Shown: in pieces, positions 5,992-9,566 of the stretch
How positions within the stretch are numbered: position 1 is the first letter of the stretch
Layout: every line of letters begins with the position of its first letter
Source: UBA5209 sp964625015
Lineage (GTDB): Bacteria > Patescibacteriota > Dojkabacteria > SC72
Assembly (NCBI GenBank): GCA_964625015.1
Contig: CAZUZI010000032.1
Location: 1-9,566, forward strand
Direction of reading: 5' to 3'
DNA length: 9,566 nt
Translations under genes and position numbers: made by a program
The notes under the pieces: model-generated
Database searches by the model: none
What the model was told of the DNA's origin: nothing
What the model saw: only the letters and a program-made list of their open reading frames with translations

Positions 5992-6264
5992 TTATTCTCC
6001 TCTCCAACTGATAACATAAATCGTGTTTCCTAACAGTTCTCCAATTTTTGTTATATCAGTTATTGCTCTGGTAAATTCTTTTCTACTGTCGTCTGATCTG
6101 CAAATATTTATATATTTATTTTTATTATATTCTACAAAGTTAATAAATTCTTCATTTTCCTCTGGGGTTAATATTCTAATTGTGTTTGATTTGTAACCAG
6201 TGATTTCATTGTAATAATTAAACTTAGTTGATTTAAAGTAAATAATATTGTTCTGGATCTTCAT
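5992..6264 (-). CDS. 90-aa protein, possible ASCH/PUA-like domain
   Basis: Alternating beta and helix pattern: IIYFKSTKFNYY (residues 7-18), then EITGYKSNTIRILTPEE (20-36), a helix (NEEFINFVEYNKNK), strand INICRSDD, FTRAITDITKIG (64-75), and the end TIYVISWRGE. The 'G-K-N-T-[IV]-R' element and the 'F-R-ITDI ... IYVISW' ending resemble small viral proteins with an ASCH/PUA-like barrel that bind RNA or modified bases; this is a weak pattern match. I chose the ATG at 6264, not the ATG 18 nt upstream, because CGAAGTGAT stands before it at a proper distance and it gives the TGATG overlap with the gene before. A good GGAGAGGAG at its end serves the next gene. Confidence 0.75.
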   Translation of the reverse strand: MKIQNNIIYFKSTKFNYYNEITGYKSNTIRILTPEENEEFINFVEYNKNKYINICRSDDSRKEFTRAITDITKIGELLGNTIYVISWRGE

Positions 6265-6557
6265 CAAATCACTTCGCAACATATTTCTAAAGTTCTATCG
6301 GTTCCGGGACTTTGGACTACACATAACTTAGAGTACTTCTCTGTTATAACTTCCTGCAAAGCTTTCATCCCGACTTCCATGTCATCGATAGTATTATGTT
6401 GCTTGAATACCACCATAACTTCACTAATCCCTCCAAAATGTGATAAATGGACGTGACGATATCGCACGCCGCAATTTTGGAGGTGATTTTCGATACGTGC
6501 CAGCATTGGCATTTTTGAATTTGGATTTCTTCCTCGATATCCTCGTATTTTTGCCAT
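6264..6557 (-). CDS. 97-aa basic protein, unknown function
   Basis: The N-terminus is basic (AKIRGYRGRNPNSK), which suggests nucleic acid contact. The rest alternates strand and helix: ARIENHLQNCGVRYRHVHLSHF, GISEVMVVFKQH, a helix around VGMKALQEVITEKY, and a final strand pair (LCVVQSPG, TLEICCEVI). This beta-alpha-beta order could be a small ferredoxin-like fold, but no family is recognised. The ATG at 6557 is preferred over the GTG at 6566, since AGGAAGTGAT ends 4 nt before it if measured from the T, and the GTG lies inside that site. It ends in TGATG with the next gene. Confidence 0.75.
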   Translation of the reverse strand: MAKIRGYRGRNPNSKMPMLARIENHLQNCGVRYRHVHLSHFGGISEVMVVFKQHNTIDDMEVGMKALQEVITEKYSKLCVVQSPGTDRTLEICCEVI

Positions 6558-6561
6558 TAGA

Positions 6562-6571
6562 ATCACTTCCT
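6562..6571 (-). promoter_or_regulatory. Ribosome binding site deciding the 6557 start
   Basis: AGGAAGTGAT is also part of the end of the 51-aa gene (its TAG stop is at 6570-6572). The GTG inside it would otherwise be read as a start three codons earlier; a start codon within its own ribosome binding site is unlikely, so ATG at 6557 is taken. Confidence 0.55.
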
Positions 6572-6725
6572 AAAAATATTTCTTGGAACAGTGCCGGACT
6601 TCAGTTCCTGGTATCTCTTCCCAGTCATCTTTGTTTACTCGTCTCATTCTTATAGTGTCGAGATAATAGGGGCAAATTTTACATGTCCCTATCTCGTTAT
6701 ATACATCACATTCTTCCTTTCCCAT
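6570..6725 (-). CDS. 51-aa cysteine-rich protein
   Basis: Small gene with a strong ribosome binding site (GGAGG, 8 nt before ATG). Cysteines are at 6, 15, 18 and 46, the middle pair as CKIC followed by PYYLD; four cysteines in this order could hold one zinc or an iron-sulfur centre. The second half is charged (MRRVNKDDWEEIPG) and ends HCSKKYF. It lies 37 nt after the PD-(D/E)XK nuclease gene and its stop overlaps the next gene's ribosome binding site. The pattern 'C--------C-iCPYY' recalls small viral proteins with a C-x2-CP cluster, but I cannot name the family. No membrane segment. Confidence 0.7.
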   Translation of the reverse strand: MGKEECDVYNEIGTCKICPYYLDTIRMRRVNKDDWEEIPGTEVRHCSKKYF

Positions 6726-6762
6726 AGAGATTTCCTCCAATCTATCTATAGGAGATACTAAC

Positions 6763-7398
6763 TTAAATAGTTTTCGGTTCGTAGTAATCTTTTACATAAA
6801 ATTGAAATTCATAATTATATCGATTAATCTGATCTAAATCATACCAAACTTCGGTATACGTATTATCGAGATTTCGTTTTGGGTTTCCATCGATTTGTAA
6901 CAGAAGGCCGTTATCAATTACTTTTTCGTGTTTTGCTGCACAAATATAAGCACTTAATTGCAGTGGATAATAATCATATAAACCTCCTGTTTTTAAATCC
7001 ATTAAAGTTAATTTGTCATCTATATATCCGAGAAAATCATATCTTCCCGCATATGGATATATCCCGCTACTATATATAAATTGTTCTACATTTATTGGTT
7101 CAATTTTATGATCGTTAGTAAATTGTTTCCATTGTTCTAACGAATTTTTCACACGATCTAACACCCACGGAATCTCAGGAAGTTCGAAATCTGGAGCGTC
7201 TATATCATCAAATTCTTTTAATATTACATAGTGAATATATGTTCCTACTTGAGAAAATATTTTAGAAAATGTATTTGATTCGTTATCTTTTTCATTTCGA
7301 AATGGCGACATTGGCTTAAGAATCGTTGTCACACTCGGAATATTTACACCAGAAACATTATAAAAATGTGATCCATTAATTGATATAGCATGTACCAT
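6763..7398 (-). CDS. PD-(D/E)XK nuclease, Cas4/RecB-like exonuclease
   Basis: 211-aa nuclease. It opens with the typical SVTTIL element (residues 22-27) of phage RecB-like exonucleases. The metal and catalytic residues are H56 (GTYIHY), D121 in AGRYDFLG, D134-L-K136 in LMDLKTG, and Q147/Y151 in LQLSAY, the order H, D, (D/E)xK, QxxxY known from Cas4, AddB-type and lambda-exonuclease-like RecB-family proteins. E105 (VEQFIYS) is a further likely active-site acid. The four-cysteine iron-sulfur cluster of true Cas4 is absent (only C153), so it is a stand-alone viral exonuclease, likely for end resection in recombination or breakdown of host DNA. It starts at ATG with GAGAGGTAA upstream, 5 nt after the HNH gene, and is followed by the 51-aa gene. 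Confidence 0.87.
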   Translation of the reverse strand: MVHAISINGSHFYNVSGVNIPSVTTILKPMSPFRNEKDNESNTFSKIFSQVGTYIHYVILKEFDDIDAPDFELPEIPWVLDRVKNSLEQWKQFTNDHKIEPINVEQFIYSSGIYPYAGRYDFLGYIDDKLTLMDLKTGGLYDYYPLQLSAYICAAKHEKVIDNGLLLQIDGNPKRNLDNTYTEVWYDLDQINRYNYEFQFYVKDYYEPKTI

Positions 7399-7403
7399 AT
7401 AAA

Positions 7404-7889
7404 TTACCTCTCATATATTGTTTTAGCAAAATTTTCAAACTGTTTACACCATAACAAATTTTCTTCTATAGAATCACTATATTTTTTAGTATTACATCTT
7501 GAACAAAGAATTACTATATTTGTAATATTTAAGTCATTGCCATTATATAATCTATCTAACGTAGGAGACATATTTGTTCTTCCATGCCCTAACGTCCAGT
7601 CTAATTCACCATTGCATATAGCACAACGCGGTTTATCTATAGCTAGATCATATAATTCATCTATAGTAATATTAACAATGTATCCAAGTTTATTATGCTG
7701 ATTCAATGTGGCTGTACACCAATTTCGAATATAATGAGTTTTGCGATAATTCGCATAATGCTCTTTATTTTCATTATAATATTTTTTACTACACTCTTTG
7801 CATTGTCTTCTATATCCATCTTTATATGATTTATCACGATAAAATTCTGAAACAAGTTTCAGTTCTCCGCACTTCGAACATTTTTTCAT
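7404..7889 (-). CDS. HNH endonuclease with N-terminal zinc finger
   Basis: 161-aa free-standing endonuclease. A zinc finger opens it (C4-x2-C7, C30-x2-C33, with the 'CS-CGE-K-vSEFY-dk---DGyr--CKeC' pattern common to phage HNH and endonuclease VII-like proteins). The nuclease core has C89-x2-C92 (CAIC), SPTLDRL at 108-114, N123 within ITNIVIL and C129-x2-C132-N133. This is the 'S-t-DR-----G-----Ni-ilC--CN--K' subclass, in which the first His of HNH is replaced by Asp (D112). The ribosome binding site is weak, and it has a 78-nt spacer upstream of its own, both fitting a mobile gene inserted between the winged-helix gene and the exonuclease. It probably has no role in the neighbouring pathway. 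Confidence 0.88.
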   Translation of the reverse strand: MKKCSKCGELKLVSEFYRDKSYKDGYRRQCKECSKKYYNENKEHYANYRKTHYIRNWCTATLNQHNKLGYIVNITIDELYDLAIDKPRCAICNGELDWTLGHGRTNMSPTLDRLYNGNDLNITNIVILCSRCNTKKYSDSIEENLLWCKQFENFAKTIYER

Positions 7890-7967
7890 TTTTACATCTA
7901 TGAAATCACGTCCTACTAAAAATACTACTTCAATTATACAAATAATTAAAAAAAATATTACTATTCT
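7890..7967 (-). promoter_or_regulatory. 78-nt spacer with oligo-T run and TATAAT-like box
   Basis: Non-coding region between the winged-helix gene and the HNH gene. On the coding strand eight T in a row (7955-7948) follow 12 nt after the upstream stop, which could end transcription, since archaeal RNA polymerase stops at oligo-T without a hairpin. About 10 nt further is TTTGTATAAT (7942-7933), a promoter-like box 43 nt before the HNH ATG. A terminator plus private promoter would suit an inserted homing gene. No clear -35 element is seen, and no GC-rich hairpin precedes the T run. Confidence 0.3.
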
Positions 7968-8615
7968 CTACTTCGAATAATATTTACTCAGAACTTTCGA
8001 AAATTCTTTTGGAGTCATTTTTGACCAATACGTTTGAAAGGGCTTTTTCGGAATTATAAAACACATTCGTCTATCTACCGCTCCCATTTTATACAGAACT
8101 TCCATCATAGTCTTTACATCGTTATAAGAATACTCAAATCCCATAACTTTCAACAGTGGTACTATTCGCCCAATTCCGTACTTGTCGTCGGAAGTATCAT
8201 CAGGATTTTCTTTGGGGATCTTCTTATAGACGATTTCGAAAAAATCTTTCGTCTTTCCCATAACTTTCTTCTCTTCCGGGGTAAATTTCGGAAGAAAATA
8301 ACTGTAACATTTAGTTGTTGGAGTTGTCCGGACCCACTTTCGATTTATTTCTCCGGCTCGTTCCATTCGAAGTAAATATTTTTTAATAGTGGATTCTGGT
8401 TTCTGGACCATCGCCGCAATCCAAGCATGACTCCCTACCACATCCACAGATTTTTCCGGAATAAGTCTTCCATCGTCGTATACTGGGAACGTTGGAATGA
8501 TATCTTTAATATCATTTATCTCAGAAAAATTTATTTTAGAAAGTTTGACAAACTCCGGAAGTTGATATACCACTTGCTCTCCGTTACTGTTGACCGTTTG
8601 GACAAATCTGCACAT
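7968..8615 (-). CDS. Winged-helix DNA-binding protein, candidate regulator
   Basis: 215-aa protein. Residues about 60-107 fit a winged helix: AWIAAMVQKPESTIKKYLLRM is helix-turn-helix and ERAGEINRKWV plus TKCYSYFL the wing. A second region, 148-190 (a helix IVPLLKVMGF, then VKTMMEVLYKMGAV and strand CFIIPKKPF), may be another winged helix. The N-terminal 50 residues are strand-rich (EQVVYQLPEFVKLSKI). This layout resembles phage replication-initiation or transcription-factor-like winged-helix proteins, but the family is not named with confidence. It begins at ATG 2 nt after the first SH3-like gene, with GAGGAGAGATAAAC upstream. Third positions have more G and C than in the HNH genes. Likely role: DNA binding, possibly gene control. 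Confidence 0.85.
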   Translation of the reverse strand: MCRFVQTVNSNGEQVVYQLPEFVKLSKINFSEINDIKDIIPTFPVYDDGRLIPEKSVDVVGSHAWIAAMVQKPESTIKKYLLRMERAGEINRKWVRTTPTTKCYSYFLPKFTPEEKKVMGKTKDFFEIVYKKIPKENPDDTSDDKYGIGRIVPLLKVMGFEYSYNDVKTMMEVLYKMGAVDRRMCFIIPKKPFQTYWSKMTPKEFSKVLSKYYSK

Positions 8616-8616
8616 G

Positions 8617-8648
8617 TTTATCTCTCCTCAATTTTTTCAAGAGATTCT
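8617..8648 (-). repeat. 32-nt direct repeat, copy 1 (gene end plus next ribosome binding site)
   Basis: Identical to 9295-9326. It covers the last nine codons or so of the SH3-like gene (ESLEKIEER and stop) and the GAGGAG site of the following gene. Identity at the nucleotide level over this length, when the middle of the gene has diverged, suggests either constraint on the RNA or partial gene conversion. Confidence 0.85.
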
Positions 8649-8854
8649 GCCGGATACCAATATCCGTCATTTGCTCTAATATCGTCTGGATGATTCGTCA
8701 CAACCTTATACGAAAATCCGCTTCTCGATCCCGGATTGGATTCCTCGACAATTTCCATAATATGTCCCCGATAACCTATCCTACAATCCATATATTTGAC
8801 CCACGGATATCCACCGATGCGACTTATCAAGACTTCGTCTCCGATTTTAAACAT
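8618..8854 (-). CDS. 78-aa SH3-like small protein, copy 1
   Basis: Short beta-rich protein: MFKIGDEVLISR, then IGYRGHIMEIVEES, SGFSYKVV and the ending YWYPAESLEKIEER. The order 'kiGD-VlIsr ... GyrG-I--I ... YkV ... WYP-esLEkIe' is typical of SH3-like barrels in small phage proteins, similar to KOW or Mib-type domains, with the final W-P strand and short helix closing the barrel. About two thirds of the residues are identical to the second copy at 9296-9529 (about 52 of 77 by hand alignment). GGAGG stands 9 nt before the ATG, in a leader of 37 nt that is identical before both copies. Function unknown; probable protein or nucleic-acid interaction module. The next gene starts 2 nt after its stop. 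Confidence 0.83.
   Translation of the reverse strand: MFKIGDEVLISRIGGYPWVKYMDCRIGYRGHIMEIVEESNPGSRSGFSYKVVTNHPDDIRANDGYWYPAESLEKIEER
8620..8645 (-). promoter_or_regulatory. Possible hairpin over a ribosome binding site, copy 1
   Basis: On the coding strand ATCTCT (8645-8640) can pair with AGAGAT (8625-8620), leaving a 14-nt loop that contains GAGG. The stem would partly hide the ribosome binding site of the winged-helix gene. The same arrangement exists in copy 2. The stem is only 6 bp and AT-rich, so it is a weak candidate. Confidence 0.25.
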
Positions 8855-8891
8855 GTTTCAATCCTCCAATGCGATACCTACTAATGGTTTT
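8837..8891 (-). repeat. 55-nt direct repeat, copy 1 (SH3-like gene leader and start)
   Basis: Identical to 9512-9566. It holds the first six codons (MFKIGD) and the 37-nt leader with GGAGGATTGAAAC. The base before it (8836) differs from its counterpart (9511); on the other side the second copy reaches the last base of the window, so the true length may be greater. Confidence 0.9.
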
Positions 8892-8895
8892 TATC

Positions 8896-9038
8896 TTATT
8901 TATAGTTTTCGGTCAATAACGCATCTATAACATTTCCAGGAAGTGCCAGCCAAATACTTCGTCGATCTCTAAATGATATATATATACATTTGATGCAAAT
9001 TTTAGTTTATTATAGAAAAAAGTTTTAAAATCTCTCAT
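8896..9038 (-). pseudogene. Tiny gene with apparent frameshift (CxxC protein)
   Basis: Starts at ATG right after the stop of the 84-aa gene (TAAATG). In the first frame it reads MRDFKTFFYNKLK and soon loses protein-like character, stopping after 37 codons (at 8925). One base shifted, from the AAAA run about 40 nt in, the other frame reads KICIKC, then SFRDRRSIWLALPGNVIDALL and ends NYK with TAA at 8898-8896. Joined, the product would be about 47 residues with a C-x2-C pair. One missing A in the AAAA run would restore it: the 143-nt span plus one base is exactly 48 codons including the stop. It could be a sequencing or assembly error, a true broken gene, or a programmed shift; no canonical slippery heptamer in frame was seen. 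Confidence 0.45.
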
Positions 9039-9293
9039 TTAATCATCTCGTGCTAAAATCATATCAAATTCTTTTACCGATCTGATTTTAACAGATATAC
9101 AAAAATCATCTGATTTAATCGAGTTCTCAGTTAAAATTTGTGGAATGTTATCATCAATCATCGTTGCTAGAAGATCAATAATAGACCGTATTTTTGTTGG
9201 CGAACAATTTACAAGGTCGATACCATCAGATGTCACTTTTACCAAATCGGGCATAATCTGAATTTCTACCGGAAAGGTTTTAGTTTTTGCCAT
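9039..9293 (-). CDS. 84-aa protein, unknown function
   Basis: Small protein of strand-strand-helix-strand type: FPVEIQIMPDLVKVTSDGIDLVN (residues 7-29), a helix TKIRSIIDLLATMIDDNIPQIL (33-54) and a final strand FCISVKIRSVKEFD. No cysteine cluster, no membrane segment. It starts at ATG 2 nt after the second SH3-like gene, with the same GAGGAGAGATAA site that serves the winged-helix gene after copy 1. The stop is followed immediately by the ATG of the broken tiny gene. Family not recognised. Confidence 0.75.
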   Translation of the reverse strand: MAKTKTFPVEIQIMPDLVKVTSDGIDLVNCSPTKIRSIIDLLATMIDDNIPQILTENSIKSDDFCISVKIRSVKEFDMILARDD

Positions 9294-9294
9294 A

Positions 9295-9326
9295 TTTATC
9301 TCTCCTCAATTTTTTCAAGAGATTCT
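9295..9326 (-). repeat. 32-nt direct repeat, copy 2
   Basis: Identical to 8617-8648. It covers the end of the second SH3-like gene and the ribosome binding site of the 84-aa gene. Thus each SH3-like copy ends in the same sequence although the genes that follow are unrelated, which marks the unit of duplication as SH3-like gene plus the next ribosome binding site. Confidence 0.85.
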
Positions 9327-9529
9327 TCGGGGTACCAAAACCCGTTACCATATTCTATATCGTCCGGATGATTCACTATGACTTTATAAGAGAATCCGCT
9401 ACAGGATTTGTCTGGTTCTTTGGTAATTTTTACAATTTTTCCTCTATATCCTATCATGCAATTCATACTGTCAATCCACGGATAACCGCCAGCGCGACTT
9501 ATCAGGACGTTGTCTCCGATTTTAAACAT
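9296..9529 (-). CDS. 77-aa SH3-like small protein, copy 2
   Basis: Paralogue of the protein at 8618-8854. Both ends are fully conserved (MFKIGD, ESLEKIEER), as are GGYPW, IGYRG, SGFSYKV, NHPDDI and WYP; the differences gather at residues 17-42, with a one-residue deletion near residue 43, and around residues 59-62. This pattern keeps the barrel core and varies loops, so both copies are probably functional with different partners. The ATG is preceded by GGAGG in the shared 37-nt leader, which runs to the window edge, so its promoter is not visible. Confidence 0.83.
   Translation of the reverse strand: MFKIGDNVLISRAGGYPWIDSMNCMIGYRGKIVKITKEPDKSCSGFSYKVIVNHPDDIEYGNGFWYPEESLEKIEER
9298..9323 (-). 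promoter_or_regulatory. Possible hairpin over a ribosome binding site, copy 2
   Basis: Same ATCTCT / AGAGAT pairing as in copy 1 (9323-9318 with 9303-9298), here before the 84-aa gene. Its conservation is not independent proof, because the whole 32-nt block is identical. Confidence 0.25.
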
Positions 9530-9566
9530 GTTTCAATCCTCCAATGCGATACCTACTAATGGTTTT
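9512..9566 (-). repeat. 55-nt direct repeat, copy 2, at the window edge
   Basis: Identical to 8837-8891 and ends exactly at the last base. A match of 55 nt that stops at the sequence end is what a short-read assembler using a 55-nt word size would leave where a repeat broke the path, so the right edge may be an assembly break rather than a genome end. Confidence 0.85.

Noticed and set aside
6265..6282. Upstream ATG at 6282 for the 90-aa gene
   Set aside because: It lacks a ribosome binding site at a good distance; the ATG at 6264 has GAAGTGAT and the TGATG overlap.
6558..6566. GTG start for the 97-aa gene
   Set aside because: The GTG is inside the AGGAAGTGAT ribosome binding site of the ATG at 6557.
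6763..7398. CRISPR-associated Cas4
   Set aside because: The iron-sulfur cysteines are missing and no cas1/cas2 or array is near; a viral RecB-family exonuclease is the simpler reading.
7890..7967. N-terminal extension of the HNH gene or read-through fusion with the winged-helix gene
   Set aside because: The 26 codons between the upstream stop and the HNH ATG are open but have no ATG, GTG or TTG start and would add an odd hydrophobic stretch before the zinc finger.
8925..9038. 37-aa ORF in the first frame as an intact gene
   Set aside because: Its second half does not look like protein, while the shifted frame does. It is listed as a frameshifted gene instead.
8427..9559. Plus-strand frames opposite the SH3-like genes, similar to each other
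   Set aside because: Their similarity follows from the duplication of the minus-strand genes; they have no ribosome binding sites of their own.
8855..9566. CRISPR array
   Set aside because: There are only two repeat copies 675 nt apart with genes between, and no regular spacers; only a resemblance of the leader is reported.

Overview
This window looks like part of the genome of a dsDNA virus. Every supported gene lies on the minus strand, so transcription runs from high to low coordinates. Most stop and start codons touch or overlap (TAATG, ATGA, TTGA, TGATG), many genes are tiny, and the recognisable products belong to virus-type DNA replication and nucleotide metabolism. There is no rRNA, tRNA, transposase or CRISPR array. 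A run of exactly 100 N (2766-2865) and a right edge that ends inside a repeat suggest a short-read metagenomic scaffold.

Host is an inference. The left edge carries the first 87 codons of a family B DNA polymerase whose N-terminus is of the archaeal/eukaryal-delta kind (LWGR, GF-PYFYI). The class III ribonucleotide reductase has the C-terminal style of archaeal and deep-branching bacterial enzymes and implies an anaerobic host. Several ribosome binding sites contain GTGAT (AGGTGAT, GGAAGTGAT), which is common in methanogens but can pair with any prokaryotic 16S tail. A virus of an anaerobic archaeon fits best; a virus of an anaerobic bacterium is not excluded. The sequence is AT-rich.

Layout in transcription order. 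(a) 9566-7968: two diverged copies of a small SH3-like protein gene with an identical 37-nt leader, each followed at once by a different gene, namely an unknown 84-aa protein and a winged-helix protein. A tiny frameshifted gene lies between the cassettes. (b) 7889-5859: an HNH endonuclease, a Cas4/RecB-like PD-(D/E)XK nuclease, a 51-aa cysteine-rich protein, two unknown proteins and a tiny unknown ORF. (c) 5857-2150: a second tiny ORF overlapping the start of nrdD, then nrdD, two small proteins (one membrane), a cysteine-containing gene cut by the N gap, and a dCTP deaminase/dUTPase-family gene. (d) 2150-1: an HNH endonuclease with two helix-turn-helix repeats, four small genes including an Sm-like candidate and a zinc-dependent deoxycytidylate/cytidine deaminase-like enzyme, a 58-aa zinc-ribbon protein, and the start of polB.

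Taken together, nrdD makes deoxynucleoside triphosphates without oxygen, the two deaminase-family genes would move dC nucleotides towards dU/dT, polB would use the pool for replication, and the PD-(D/E)XK nuclease could process DNA ends or recycle host DNA. The two HNH genes look like selfish insertions. Eight genes shorter than 60 codons, one of them apparently broken, were found by reading the spaces between larger genes.
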